NCBI GenBank assembly: GCA_023401925.1
Contig: JAEXDA010000043.1
Location: forward strand, 372,001-436,000
Reading direction: 5' to 3'
Length of the DNA: 64,000 bases
Source: Bacillota bacterium
GTDB taxonomy: Bacteria > Bacillota > UBA4882 > UBA8346
Shown: one piece after another, positions 52,780-63,028 of the stretch
Layout: each line of letters begins with the position of its first letter
How positions within the stretch are numbered: position 1 is the first letter of the stretch
Translations under genes and position numbers: made by a program
Notes under the pieces: model-generated
The model's input: the letters and a program-made list of their open reading frames with translations, nothing else
What the model was told of the DNA's origin: nothing
Databases searched by the model: none

Positions 52780-54999
52780 TTAAAACCGTTCGTGGAAGGT
52801 CCGGTTAATTACATCCAATTGCTGCTCACGATTGAGCTTAATAAAGTTTACCGCATAACCGGAGACCCTAATCGTTAATTGCGGGTATTTTTCCGGATGA
52901 TCCATTGCGTCGATCAGGAGTTCTTTGTTTAAAACATTGACATTGATATGATGCCCGCCTTCACTGAAGTAGCCGTCCATTAATTGATAAAGGTTTGTGT
53001 AACGTTCGGCCTCGGTCTTTCCCAATGCAGTTGGGACAATTGAGAATGTATAAGAGATACCGTCCTCACTCGAATCATATGGCAGCTTTGCGACGGATGC
53101 CATTGATGCCAGACAACCCTTGGTATCCCGTTTATGCATCGGATTCGCCCCTGGGGCAAACGGTTCGCCTTTTTTACGACCATCCGGCGTACTACCTGTC
53201 TTTTTTCCATAGACTACATTCGAGGTAATCGTCAGGATTGAAAGCGTCGGTTTGCTGTGCCGGTATGTTTTATGTTTGCTTAACTTATTCATGAAACTTT
53301 TCACCAATTCCACTGCGATCTCGTCGACTGCCGGATCGTTATTACCGAATTTCGGATAGTCCCCTTCGATCTCATAATCGGTGGCTAAACCCTTGTTATT
53401 GCGGATGGGCTTAACCCGGGCGTATTTGATGGCAGAGAGCGAATCTACCGCTACCGATAATCCGGCAATTCCGCAGGCGGACGTACGCAGGATTTCCTCA
53501 TCGTGAAGGGCCATCTCAATCCGTTCATAACTATATTTATCGTGCATATAATGAATGATGTTTAACGTATTGATATAAAGTTTGGCTAACCAATCCATCA
53601 TCTGCTCAAAACGTTCCGAAACTTCCTGATAGTCAAGGTATTCACCGCTAAGCGGCGCTAAATCCGGCCCGATTTGTTCGCCGTAGATTTCATCTTTTCC
53701 GCCGTTGATCGCATAGAGTAACGCTTTAGCCAGGTTAGCCCGGGCCCCGAAAAACTGCATCTGTTTACCGATCCGCATCGCCGACACGCAGCAAGCAATA
53801 CCGTAATCATCGCCAAATTTTTCACGCATCAACTCATCACTTTCATACTGAATCGAAGAAGTCGTTACCGACATTTTTGCACAATATCGTTTAAAAGGCT
53901 CTGGCAACCGCGGCGACCATAGGACCGTCATATTGGGTTCCGGGGCCGGTCCTAAGTTAGTTAAGGTGTGCAGAAAGCGGTAAGTCATCTTTGTTATCAT
54001 ATGACGGCCATCAGTTCCGATTCCACCCAAGGACTCCGTTACCCAAGTTGGATCACCGGAAAAGAGTTCATCATAGGAAGGCGTCCGTAAAAAACGCACC
54101 ATCCGCAGTTTAATTACAAAATGGTCAACCAGTTCTTGAATTTTAGCTTCGCTAAATCTTCCTTCCCGAAGATCCCGTTCCGAGTAAACATCTAAAAAGG
54201 TTGACACCCGCCCCAGGCTCATTGCCGCGCCATTTTGTTCCTTGATTGCTGCCAGATATCCGAAGTAAAGCCATTGAATAGCCTCTTTGGTATCCGTAGC
54301 GGGCCGACTGATATCGAAGCCGTAACCGGTTGCCATTTGTTTTAACTCTTCCAGCGCCCGAATTTGTTCGGAGAGTTCCTCCCGTTGCTGAATCACCTGA
54401 GAGTCCATAATATCAAAAACATAATTGGTTTTGGTCGCTTTCTTCTGGGCGATCAAATAATCAACACCATAGAGGGGGACCCGGCGGTAGTCACCGATGA
54501 TACGGCCCCGGCCATAAGCATCGGGTAAACCGGTAATAATCCCGCTATGACGGGCTTTCTTCATTTCGTCGGTATATGCATCAAAGACACCGTCGTTATG
54601 AGTCTTACGGTATTTAAAAACGTTTTCGACCTCTGGATTTAGTGTTCGCCCATAAGTCTTTAAAGAAGTTTGCACCATCCTAATTCCGCCAAAAGGCATG
54701 ATGGCCCGCTTTAGCGGAGCATCGGTTTGAAGCCCGACGATCTCCTCTAGCTCCATATTAATATATCCCGGCTGGTGGGAGGTGATGGTGGAAATGGTAT
54801 CCGGATCGATATCCAGAATCCCACCCAGGGTCCGTTCCTGGTCCATTAAATTTTTTACCTTAGTCCACAATGCTTGGGTTCGTTGGGTTGGCCCGGCTAA
54901 AAAGCTCTCATCGCCATCATACGGGGTATAATTGGTTTGAATAAAATCCCGGACATTCATTTCATATCCCCATTTTCCCGGGCTAAACTTGGTATTCAT
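52780..54999 (-). CDS. pflB: Formate C-acetyltransferase (pyruvate formate-lyase)
   Basis: The 739-residue protein starts at the ATG after AAAGGATGGG; the frame extends further upstream without support. The adjacent catalytic cysteines are in DYGIACCVSAMRIG. The glycyl-radical site is in RVSGYAVNF, about 20 residues from the C-terminus. It splits pyruvate with CoA into acetyl-CoA and formate under anoxic conditions. Length and motifs are normal for the family, and its activase is next in the operon. Confidence 0.97.
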   Translation of the reverse strand: MNTKFSPGKWGYEMNVRDFIQTNYTPYDGDESFLAGPTQRTQALWTKVKNLMDQERTLGGILDIDPDTISTITSHQPGYINMELEEIVGLQTDAPLKRAIMPFGGIRMVQTSLKTYGRTLNPEVENVFKYRKTHNDGVFDAYTDEMKKARHSGIITGLPDAYGRGRIIGDYRRVPLYGVDYLIAQKKATKTNYVFDIMDSQVIQQREELSEQIRALEELKQMATGYGFDISRPATDTKEAIQWLYFGYLAAIKEQNGAAMSLGRVSTFLDVYSERDLREGRFSEAKIQELVDHFVIKLRMVRFLRTPSYDELFSGDPTWVTESLGGIGTDGRHMITKMTYRFLHTLTNLGPAPEPNMTVLWSPRLPEPFKRYCAKMSVTTSSIQYESDELMREKFGDDYGIACCVSAMRIGKQMQFFGARANLAKALLYAINGGKDEIYGEQIGPDLAPLSGEYLDYQEVSERFEQMMDWLAKLYINTLNIIHYMHDKYSYERIEMALHDEEILRTSACGIAGLSVAVDSLSAIKYARVKPIRNNKGLATDYEIEGDYPKFGNNDPAVDEIAVELVKSFMNKLSKHKTYRHSKPTLSILTITSNVVYGKKTGSTPDGRKKGEPFAPGANPMHKRDTKGCLASMASVAKLPYDSSEDGISYTFSIVPTALGKTEAERYTNLYQLMDGYFSEGGHHINVNVLNKELLIDAMDHPEKYPQLTIRVSGYAVNFIKLNREQQLDVINRTFHERF

Positions 55000-55190
55000 T
55001 TTAATCCCATCCTTTCGCAGGTAAATTGTTGCATCTCCGGTAGAGCAACTTTCAGCCTTTTTGGGATGCAGAGGTCTTTGTTTCTTTAATCTTATCATTA
55101 AAATGGATTTGGTTTGTTATCAACCAGAAAACTTACGATTTCATTTTTATTAACATTATCATATATTAATAACGGAATGTTTTTGTTTAT

Positions 55191-55219
55191 ACAAAAGCAG
55201 CCTTTCAGGCTGCTTTTGT
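55191..55219. terminator. Perfect hairpin terminator
   Basis: ACAAAAGCAGCCT, loop TTC, AGGCTGCTTTTGT. It is ten bases beyond the stop of the 96-aa gene (minus strand), with A and T tracts both ways. Confidence 0.8.
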
Positions 55220-55228
55220 ATAAATTCC

Positions 55229-55519
55229 TCAAATCTTGAAATTTGAGTTAATGGCATCTTGTAAACATTTCAAACTAATTTTCCCGTCCCAGTCAGTAAA
55301 ATAACAGGGATATTGGGCTTGACAGACGCTGCATTGCAAGTACTGTTTGGCATCGGTCTGTGTCCGGCCGTCATAAAGGTATGGCAGAAATTCCGTCGTG
55401 TTTTTGAGGCCGGGAGCATCTGAGTCAATGTTATAGGAATAAACATAGCTCGCTTCATACTTTATCTGAAAATTTTTGCCCTGACATACCGGACAAACCA
55501 AAGATTCGATATCACCCAT
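55229..55519 (-). CDS. Small zinc-ribbon-like protein, 96 aa
   Basis: Two cysteine pairs, CPVC (residues 9-12) and CSVC (about 64-67), with a further CYF and CLQ cysteine, suggest a small zinc-binding fold. Between them lies a YSYNIDSDAPGLKNTT loop. No family is recognised. It sits upstream of pflB on the same strand but is cut off from it by a strong hairpin, so it is probably its own unit. Confidence 0.6.
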   Translation of the reverse strand: MGDIESLVCPVCQGKNFQIKYEASYVYSYNIDSDAPGLKNTTEFLPYLYDGRTQTDAKQYLQCSVCQAQYPCYFTDWDGKISLKCLQDAINSNFKI

Positions 55520-55757
55520 CTTCTGTCTTCCTCATTGAATTTGTACTTTTCGCCTTCTGGGTTATTTAAAATATCTTTTCCATAATTGAATAATTCCTTG
55601 TAAAGAGATCCCAGTTTGAAACTTAGTATAGATTTCCTTGGTTTTTCTTTAATTTTTCAATCGATTCTCACTTAATTTGTAGGGTTAAACCGAATTTGAC
55701 ATAACTTATTTTTTGACTAAACCAGCTTGTCTATACAATGAATCGGTAAATTCCTTA

Positions 55758-57638
55758 TCAATTTTTATTAGTAGTTTTGATTACCGGACGCATACTGCCG
55801 GCGTAACTTTCAAGTCCTTTAATGATTGCCCCGGCGCAGGCCGAGCGGAATTCTTCGGTTTTCAGATAAGCTTCTTCCTCCGGCACAATCATATAAGCTG
55901 ACTCTGTAAGGATGGAGGGCATCTGGGGGGAACGGGTCAACGCCAGATTGTCATAATATAAGCCGTCATCCCGCAGATTGTAATCGCTGGCGCCGACAAA
56001 TCTCTTAGAATATGCTGTATGAACTTCACTTGCCAGTTGCAGACTCATCGGAGTAAAATAATATACCCCAAAGCCATGTTTAAGGAAGGGATTTCCTCCA
56101 TAAGGCAATGCATTATTATGAATGCTAATCAGAATGTCTGCTTTATTCTTCCAGGCGATCTTGGGTCTGTCGGCCAGTGGAACATCCTCGTTGCCCGTAC
56201 GGATCATGATGACCTGCGCCCCTTTTGCCAGGAGTTGTTGTTGTAAATTTTGGGCTAGGGCCAGGTTGGCATCTTTCTCCATATATCCGGTAGTACCGAT
56301 GGCTCCGGTATCAGGCAATCCGTGTCCGGCATCTACGGCAATCGTAAGTCCTTCCAAGGAAGAACGCGCACTCACAGGTAAAGTTGGAGGCATTCTTAAT
56401 TCTAGTAGGAAATCATTTCCTTCAAAGCGGGGATCATAACCCCACCAGCTTTTAGGATTCGTAAAAATCCGCATTCTGTAGGTTTCCTCATCATCCTGAA
56501 ACCAACTGATACTGGTAACAACACCGCAAACCGGACTAGAGATTAAATCGGTGTTGGAGTATGCTCCATAAAAAGATACATCAATATATTTTCCCTCGGT
56601 ATCAGGCTCAATTTTAAAAGGAATCTTGCGGCTAAGGGGCAGCCTGATTTTGGTGGAACGTTCATTGGAACTAACCGCCATATTTCCAATGACAACTTGA
56701 GCAGGCGTTGTCCCTTTCGGAAGTAACTTTATCTGGCTGGCAGTGACCCATACAGTTTTGGTTTTGGTCAATTTGACCCGGTATTCTTCACCTTTTTTCC
56801 CGGACAATTGCAACAGGGTGCCTGGCGGCGGGAACATCAAATATCCAGCTTTATCGCTTGGGGTGATGGCCGGACCCGTTCGTAAGACTGCATCAGGGGA
56901 AGTAGTCTCGGCCATCACCGGAATACGGGTGGGAAATATCGAAACCGTACCGGTGGATTCTTTGGACACTTTTTGATGATGATCTTTGAGCGTGATCGTA
57001 AATTTTGATTTTTTTAATCTGTCATGCTCTCCAATCGTATAAACACCTCGATAAGAACCGCTTGAGGGAGCGGATTCAACCATGGGAAACTGTTGGCGAA
57101 CTCCTTTCACTTTAAAATATGCCATTTTACCCGGAGTTCCCTGGCAAACCACCTCAACATTATCACCCGGCAGCAATTCTTGAGCCTGGGAGGGGCTTAT
57201 AGCGGTGATGGTTAATTTGCCAGCTGTTTCCGGCTGGGAGGCTGGAGCGCCTACTTGAATGTTTCGGGTGAGATGATAAGTTGCATCTCCGATTTGAAGG
57301 TCGGCTTTGATTTGAAACGGGCCGGGCGACAACTGGATCATGGTGATAAAACCGCCGCTGGTATAAACCGGTACCTGATTTCCATTGATCCATAGTTTAC
57401 CCCCTACCGGTACCGAACCATATACAAAAGTCGATGATATCGCCGGAATTCTCGCGTTTTCCGCCGGTTCAATGATTTTTATCGGATTATTCATCCCGGA
57501 TGATCCGGATTTATCATTGGTAGCCGGTTGAGACTGAAGGAAATCGGAATTACCCTCTGCATAGGTTTTGTTGCAATATATTAAAGAAAATAGCACCATC
57601 ACCAATAACAAAGGGATTAAATAAGCTGCCTTTTTCAT
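55758..57638 (-). CDS. N-acetylmuramoyl-L-alanine amidase (Amidase_3)
   Basis: The 626-residue exported protein starts at the ATG after AAAGGAG, with a signal peptide (MKKAAYLIPLLLVMVLFS then LIYCNKTYA). A beta-rich N-terminal part follows, with SH3-like segments (about residues 250-310) and an AMIN-like region (about 325-410). The C-terminal Amidase_3 domain has the zinc ligands in IAVDAGHGLPDTG, the Glu of MEKDANLALA, the His of ISIHNNALP and the catalytic Glu of ILTESAYM. It cleaves the bond between N-acetylmuramic acid and L-alanine in peptidoglycan. Confidence 0.87.
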   Translation of the reverse strand: MKKAAYLIPLLLVMVLFSLIYCNKTYAEGNSDFLQSQPATNDKSGSSGMNNPIKIIEPAENARIPAISSTFVYGSVPVGGKLWINGNQVPVYTSGGFITMIQLSPGPFQIKADLQIGDATYHLTRNIQVGAPASQPETAGKLTITAISPSQAQELLPGDNVEVVCQGTPGKMAYFKVKGVRQQFPMVESAPSSGSYRGVYTIGEHDRLKKSKFTITLKDHHQKVSKESTGTVSIFPTRIPVMAETTSPDAVLRTGPAITPSDKAGYLMFPPPGTLLQLSGKKGEEYRVKLTKTKTVWVTASQIKLLPKGTTPAQVVIGNMAVSSNERSTKIRLPLSRKIPFKIEPDTEGKYIDVSFYGAYSNTDLISSPVCGVVTSISWFQDDEETYRMRIFTNPKSWWGYDPRFEGNDFLLELRMPPTLPVSARSSLEGLTIAVDAGHGLPDTGAIGTTGYMEKDANLALAQNLQQQLLAKGAQVIMIRTGNEDVPLADRPKIAWKNKADILISIHNNALPYGGNPFLKHGFGVYYFTPMSLQLASEVHTAYSKRFVGASDYNLRDDGLYYDNLALTRSPQMPSILTESAYMIVPEEEAYLKTEEFRSACAGAIIKGLESYAGSMRPVIKTTNKN

Positions 57639-57830
57639 AATTAACTCCTTTGCATTTGCTTGAAAAATATAATTTGAAGTATTTCTTTTTAAAACGGGCC
57701 ACATCCTTTAAAGTTTCAATGGAAATGGATAAGCTTTTTGCCATTGCCAAAACTGTTAGAAAAATCAAAAAAATCCAATTCTCCCCTGAAGGAAAACTCG
57801 ATTTTTTTTGATTACGTAATATTCTTGTTT

Positions 57831-58679
57831 TTAGATCCGGCAGGTTCGAATCTCGGTAACGATAATCGCCTTTGCACCCAGAGCCGCTAATTGGTCGATA
57901 ATTGTATTCATATCGGCCTTTTTAACCATTGCTTTCACAGCAGCCCAGTTGTCGTTGCTAAGGGGCGAAATTGTGGGAGATTCAATACCTGGTGTTATTT
58001 TACAAGCTGCCGCCAAGGCATCTTTGGGTATATCATATTCTGCAAGTACGTATTCCCGGGCGACAATGATTCCCTTTAAACGTTGCAGGAAAAGCTCCAC
58101 GCCTTTGTTGGAGGTTGTATCCTCGGAATGAGCGATTAAAATCGCCTCGGATTTCAGTAAAGGTTTGCCGATCTTCATCAATCCAGCTTCTTCCAGAGTT
58201 TTTCCGGATTGGACCACATCGGCAATGGCATCCGCCACGCCCAGTTTGATTGAAATTTCTACTGCACCATCAAGCTTTACGATCTGAGCTTGAATTCCCC
58301 GTTCTTTCAGATCATGCTCCACCAAGCGTGGATAGGATGTGGCAATCCGTTTTCCGGAAAAATCGCCAGGAATGAGGTTGCTTCCTTTTGGAACAGCATA
58401 AAAGAATGAGGAATGGCCAAAATTAAGGGATAATAATTCTATTACTTTGGCTTCGCTGTCCAGGACCAAATCCCGTCCTGTTATGCCCAAGTCCAGAAAA
58501 CCATTGCCAATGTATATTGCAATATCGCGGGGACGCAAAAAATAAAAATCAACCTCATTTGCAAGATCCTGAATGATGAGTTCACTGGAATTCCGTCTGC
58601 ATTTATACCCGGCTTCAGTAACCAAACGTATTGCATCTTCCGATAAAATGCCCTTATTGGGTAAGGCTATCTTAATCAT
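57831..58679 (-). CDS. hisG: ATP phosphoribosyltransferase, long form
   Basis: The 282-residue enzyme opens IKIALPNKGILSEDAIRL and has the PRPP-binding region DAIADVVQSGKTLEEAGL. A C-terminal ACT-like regulatory domain ends AIIVTEIRTCRI. Its length is that of long-form HisG, which works without HisZ and is feedback-inhibited by histidine. It catalyses the first step of histidine synthesis. AAGGAGAG precedes the ATG. hisE lies 23 bases upstream; the other his genes are not in the window. Confidence 0.95.
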   Translation of the reverse strand: MIKIALPNKGILSEDAIRLVTEAGYKCRRNSSELIIQDLANEVDFYFLRPRDIAIYIGNGFLDLGITGRDLVLDSEAKVIELLSLNFGHSSFFYAVPKGSNLIPGDFSGKRIATSYPRLVEHDLKERGIQAQIVKLDGAVEISIKLGVADAIADVVQSGKTLEEAGLMKIGKPLLKSEAILIAHSEDTTSNKGVELFLQRLKGIIVAREYVLAEYDIPKDALAAACKITPGIESPTISPLSNDNWAAVKAMVKKADMNTIIDQLAALGAKAIIVTEIRTCRI

Positions 58680-58702
58680 GGAAAACTCTCCTTACTTGAG
58701 TA

Positions 58703-58966
58703 TTAAAGATATTTATAGACATCGTCCATGGTCAAATCACAAGCGAGCATCATGACCTGGACATGATAAAGAAGTTGCGAGATCTCTTCTGCGGTTTTCT
58801 CTTTTCCTTCGTATTCGGCAGCCATCCAAACTTCGGCCGCTTCTTCAACAATTTTTTTGCCAATGGCATGTTTTCCTTTATTGAATTCCTTAACCGTTCC
58901 TGAAGCCGGATCTTGGTTCTTCACTTTGGTCGCTAATTCTGAAAATAAGGTTTCGAACTGCTTCAT
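58703..58966 (-). CDS. hisE: Phosphoribosyl-ATP pyrophosphatase
   Basis: The protein is about 87 residues and all-helical, with the family core KHAIGKKIVEEAAEVWMA and EEISQLLYHVQVMML, whose Glu residues bind metal. It removes pyrophosphate from phosphoribosyl-ATP, the second histidine step. Three closely spaced ATGs occur; the one at 58966 has GGAG six bases upstream. It precedes hisG on the same strand, an order different from the usual his operon, where hisE is near the end. Confidence 0.93.
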   Translation of the reverse strand: MKQFETLFSELATKVKNQDPASGTVKEFNKGKHAIGKKIVEEAAEVWMAAEYEGKEKTAEEISQLLYHVQVMMLACDLTMDDVYKYL

Positions 58967-59064
58967 CATAATCTCCATTCAATTGTTTCGAGTGTTATTG
59001 AAATAAAATCCTGAATTATTATAACATAAAAACTGGCAAGTTTAATAAAGCTCTTAATAGAAAG

Positions 59065-60621
59065 TTAGACAAGTTTTAAGGTCCAATCTTCCACATTCCA
59101 GACATCCGATACCCAATCGTTATAGAACTCAGGTTCATGACTGACGATAACGATAGTCCCCCTAAATTCCCGCAATGCTTTTTTAAGTTCGGCCTTGGCG
59201 TCCACATCAAGATGGTTGGTGGGCTCGTCAAGAATCAGCCAGTTGACCTCCTGTAACATCAGTTTGCATAGCCTTACTTTGGCATTTTCACCGCCGCTCA
59301 GCATCATCATCTGTGTGGCGATATGTTCCTTTGTTAGGCCGCAACTTGCCAAGGCACCCCGCACTCCCGCGTTACCAAGTCCAGGAAATTTATTCCACAC
59401 TTCCTCTAGTGCCGTGTTAGTGCTGTTTTTAAGCGATTCTTGCTCAAAATAGCCGGGGATTACCAATTCATCCAATTTCACAGAACCGGACAATGGAGGC
59501 TGAATACCCAGCAGGGTTTTTAGCAAAGTTGACTTGCCAAGACCGTTGACTCCCCGAATCGCCACTTTCTTGCCACGCTCCAAGACTAAATCGAGAGGCC
59601 GGGTTAATGGTTCATCATAACCAATCACCAGATCCTCTGCCCGTAAAATAAATTTACTGGGAGTCTTCGCTTCTTGGAATTTAAAAGTCGGTTTTAATTT
59701 AACACGATCTTTTTCAATGATCTCCATTTTGTCAAGCTTTTTTTGACGACTTTTCGCTAAATTGGCTGTAGCGGCCCGGGCTTTATTACGTGCTACAAAA
59801 TCTTCCAGTTTTTCAATCTCTTTTTGTTGCTTGTCAAAGGCTTTCTGAGTTTGTTCTTTTTTAAGAAGATACAATTGTTGAAAATCATCATAATTACCCG
59901 TATAGCGAGTTAGCTTAGCATTTTCCACATGATAAATCACGTTCACAACGTCATTCAGAAATGGAATATCATGCGATACAAGAATAAAAGCATTTTCATA
60001 GTTTTGTAAATAGGTTTTCAACCATTCAATGTGATGGACGTCAAGAAAATTTGTGGGCTCATCCATAATTAAAATCATCGGATTTTGCAGAAGTAACTTG
60101 GTAAGCAATACTTTCGCCCTTTGTCCGCCGCTTAAGTCACTGACATCCCGGTCGAGACCGATTTCTCCCAAGCCCAATCCATTGGCAACTTCTTCGATTT
60201 TAGCATCAATTGTATAAAAACCATTATGTTCCAGCGAACTTTGGATCTCTCCGACTTCTTCCATCATTGCCGTTATTTCATTATCGGAGGCGTTGCCCAT
60301 TTTTTCATAGATTTGCAACATTTCCTGTTCAAGATCGAACATCGGTCGAAAGGCTTCACGTAAAACTTCCCGGATGCTTTTCCCCTTGGTTAATGCGGTG
60401 TGCTGGTCTAAATAGCCGGTGGTAATCCGGTTGCACCATTCGATTTTTCCATCATCGGGAGAAATTTTACCATTGATAATATTTAAAAAAGTAGTTTTCC
60501 CTTCCCCGTTGGCCCCGACTAGACCGACGTGTTCCTCTTTCAATAATCGGAAAGATGCATTTTCCAATATTTTACGATCCCCAAAACCATGACTGACATT
60601 TTCAACAGTTAATATGCTCAT
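59065..60621 (-). CDS. ABC-F family ATPase (YbiT-like)
   Basis: The 518-residue protein has two ABC modules and no membrane segment. The first has Walker A GANGEGKTT, signature LSGGQRAKVLL and Walker B LIMDEPTNFLD; the second has GVNGLGKST, LSGGENAKVRL and LILDEPTNHLD. A charged linker (about residues 240-305) joins them. ABC-F proteins bind the ribosomal E site and help stalled ribosomes or give antibiotic resistance. The arrangement resembles YbiT/Uup-type housekeeping members, but the subfamily is not certain. Confidence 0.9.
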   Translation of the reverse strand: MSILTVENVSHGFGDRKILENASFRLLKEEHVGLVGANGEGKTTFLNIINGKISPDDGKIEWCNRITTGYLDQHTALTKGKSIREVLREAFRPMFDLEQEMLQIYEKMGNASDNEITAMMEEVGEIQSSLEHNGFYTIDAKIEEVANGLGLGEIGLDRDVSDLSGGQRAKVLLTKLLLQNPMILIMDEPTNFLDVHHIEWLKTYLQNYENAFILVSHDIPFLNDVVNVIYHVENAKLTRYTGNYDDFQQLYLLKKEQTQKAFDKQQKEIEKLEDFVARNKARAATANLAKSRQKKLDKMEIIEKDRVKLKPTFKFQEAKTPSKFILRAEDLVIGYDEPLTRPLDLVLERGKKVAIRGVNGLGKSTLLKTLLGIQPPLSGSVKLDELVIPGYFEQESLKNSTNTALEEVWNKFPGLGNAGVRGALASCGLTKEHIATQMMMLSGGENAKVRLCKLMLQEVNWLILDEPTNHLDVDAKAELKKALREFRGTIVIVSHEPEFYNDWVSDVWNVEDWTLKLV

Positions 60622-60794
60622 TTTGCCTCGTTTTTTGAAAGTAAGATCAATAATTAATTAAAATATCCGAATCTTCCTTGCATTATTTTAACTGAATTGC
60701 TTCCTAAAAGCAAAGCCAAAGTCGAAGATTGTGATAACTTTTTTATTAAAATCCCAAGTAATCTGATTTTGTGTGGGGAATCAATCATAAAATC

Positions 60795-60950
60795 TTGCCA
60801 AATCTGGCTGTTTTCGATATAATGGGTTTAATTTATATAGAAACGGTCTGTATTCAATAGAAGTTAATTTATTTGACCTAGGCTTTTTAAATGCACGGGA
60901 CTTATGGCCTAACTCGGTTCATGGGTCTTTTTTTCAGAATGCAAAAATAC
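60795..60950 (+). promoter_or_regulatory. Promoter and leader upstream of murJ
   Basis: TTGCCA (60795-60800), 17 bases and TATAAT (60818-60823) form a good promoter about 240 bases before the murJ ATG. The following leader has a TAGGC/GCCTA inverted repeat (about 60879-60911) and a run of seven T after GGTTCATGGGTC (near 60934), suggesting a possible attenuator. No open frame is present. The rest of 60622-61064 is empty. Confidence 0.4.
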
Positions 60951-61064
60951 GTCTAAGGGTAATCGGCTACAAACCGGAGTACACTATACAGGTAAATATA
61001 TAGAAATCGATTCCCGCGTATGAACATTTCGATTACTTCTACGGGTTCATCAAGGAGGAACATT

Positions 61065-62648
61065 ATGGATGAAAAAGTAACGAGACAGGCAGCCAAAGCG
61101 GCTGGAATGATCTCAGTTATGTTTTTAATCAGCCGAATCTTGGGATTTGTAAGGGAAAGCCTTTCCGGAAGCCTTTTTACCCGTTTTGAAACCGATTCTT
61201 TTTTTGCCGCTTTCATTATCCCGGATGTGATGTATTATTTATTGGTTGGCGGCGCGCTTTCAGCGGCCTTTATTCCAATGTTCACCGAATATTTATCCAA
61301 AGGCGAGGAAGAAGAAGGCTGGAAGATGGCCAGCACTTTTATAAATATAGTTTTTTTAATTCTTACCGGATTAACCATTTTAGGAGTATTTTTTACCCGG
61401 TGGATTATTCCGTTGGAGGCCCCACATTTTCCTCCGGATAAGATTCATTTACTGATTAGCCTAACCAAGATTATGTTTCCGGCTGTTTGTTTTACGGCTC
61501 TCGCCGGATTAGTCGGGGGAGTTTTAAATTCTTACCGTTACTTTTTAGGACCGGCTTTGGGCCCCAACATTTATAATATAGGAATTATCGCTGGTGCAGC
61601 CTTGTTGGGTTCTCATTTTGGTATCAAGGGAATGGCTATTGGGGTCCTTATTGGAGCCATCGGAAATTTTTTAACCCAGTTGATGTTTTTGCCCAAATGC
61701 GGCGGCAAATACTATCGCTTCGGCTATATCGATCTCAAAAATACCGGATTTCGCAGGATGTTACTCTTATGGATCCCAGCTTTAATAGGTCTTTCAGCCG
61801 ATCAGGTGAACATTTGGGCGACCACCGCCATGGCTTCCGGTCTTCCTGAAGGAGGTATCACGGCTATTCGTTTTGCCAACCGGTTGGTTCAATTGCCAAT
61901 CGGGATTTTTGCCGCCGGAATTTCAATGGCTTTTTTCCCATTGCTATCCAGTTTGGTGGCGGAAAAGAAAATCGAATCTTACAAAGATACTTTATCCTTA
62001 TCGCTGCGAACTATCTTTTTTATCATGGTTCCGGCTGGAATTGGTTTGATTGTCTTGCGTTATCCAATTGTTAAATTGCTGTTTGAGCGCCAGAAATTCA
62101 CACCCCATGATACAGCGCTTACTTCCTATGCGCTGCTTTTCTATAGTTTGACAATTTTTGCCCACGCCGCGATTTTGATGCTTCCTAGAGCATTTTATGC
62201 TTTACAAGATACCAAGACTCCAGTTGTTGTCAGCTTTATTTCCGTATCTTCCAGCATCTTTTTTAACTGGCTTTTTCTGAGGTATACAACTTTGGGAGTT
62301 GGCGGTTTTGCTTTATCCTTTTCGATTATGGGTCTGGTGAATATGTTATTATTGATGATGATTTTAAGGCGAAAAATTGGTGGCATGAGAGGGCATAGCA
62401 TACTAAAATCCTTTTCAAAAGCATTTTTAGCTTCCCTGGTGATGGGAATCGGCATTTATTTCTTTATTCGACTGAGTAGCCCTTTTACCCGTGGTTTCAG
62501 CGGTCACCTTGAAGCGGCTATTCAAATCCTTGGCGGGATGACAATCGGCGCCTTAATATATTTGGGATGCGCTTGGCTTTTGAAGATGGAAGAATTGAAT
62601 ATGCTTTTGATGCAAATCCGTAAAAAATTTCATTTAAAGACAGCCTGA
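61065..62648 (+). CDS. murJ: Lipid II flippase MurJ
   Basis: This 527-residue protein has about 14 transmembrane helices. It starts at the ATG after AAGGAGGAACATT; the frame runs 15 codons further up without a ribosome site. Family marks are SRILGFVRESL, FFAAFIIPDVMYYLLVGGALSAAFIPMF and NSYRYFLGPALGPNIYN. It moves the peptidoglycan precursor lipid II across the membrane. It is monocistronic and followed by a terminator. Confidence 0.94.
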   Translation: MDEKVTRQAAKAAGMISVMFLISRILGFVRESLSGSLFTRFETDSFFAAFIIPDVMYYLLVGGALSAAFIPMFTEYLSKGEEEEGWKMASTFINIVFLILTGLTILGVFFTRWIIPLEAPHFPPDKIHLLISLTKIMFPAVCFTALAGLVGGVLNSYRYFLGPALGPNIYNIGIIAGAALLGSHFGIKGMAIGVLIGAIGNFLTQLMFLPKCGGKYYRFGYIDLKNTGFRRMLLLWIPALIGLSADQVNIWATTAMASGLPEGGITAIRFANRLVQLPIGIFAAGISMAFFPLLSSLVAEKKIESYKDTLSLSLRTIFFIMVPAGIGLIVLRYPIVKLLFERQKFTPHDTALTSYALLFYSLTIFAHAAILMLPRAFYALQDTKTPVVVSFISVSSSIFFNWLFLRYTTLGVGGFALSFSIMGLVNMLLLMMILRRKIGGMRGHSILKSFSKAFLASLVMGIGIYFFIRLSSPFTRGFSGHLEAAIQILGGMTIGALIYLGCAWLLKMEELNMLLMQIRKKFHLKTA

Positions 62649-62675
62649 AAATTTGACTTCTTTTAAAGATTAACA

Positions 62676-62722
62676 AAAAAACAGTCTTACCGGTATATCA
62701 AAACTGAGAGGCTGTTTTTTGT
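62676..62722 (+). terminator. Terminator after murJ
   Basis: AAAAAACAGTCT pairs with AGAGGCTGTTTTTT (one G-U) around a loop of some 20 bases. From 62723 to 63000 no further gene is visible. Confidence 0.65.
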
Positions 62723-63028
62723 TTACCCCGATCGAACTGAAACGGCTGTTGATATGAATTTTGGCTTTGTTCTCATGAAAAATTCAGTATAGGAAGTATG
62801 ATGACTCAAATTAACACAGATATTCGGAGCCTTTGTAAAAAATTGGACTTTGACGGAGTGCTTTTCCTTTGCTATAATGGCTTTCATGATTCGATGCGGT
62901 AGTTTTTTACGGCAATTCCCAGTTGTTTGAATTTGTTTTTTTTAGAACAGATTCGCTGATAACATTTTAAATTATATGAAGATGGACTATAATGAGAGAA
63001 TATTTTTTTAGAAGGAGGAGCGATTTTA

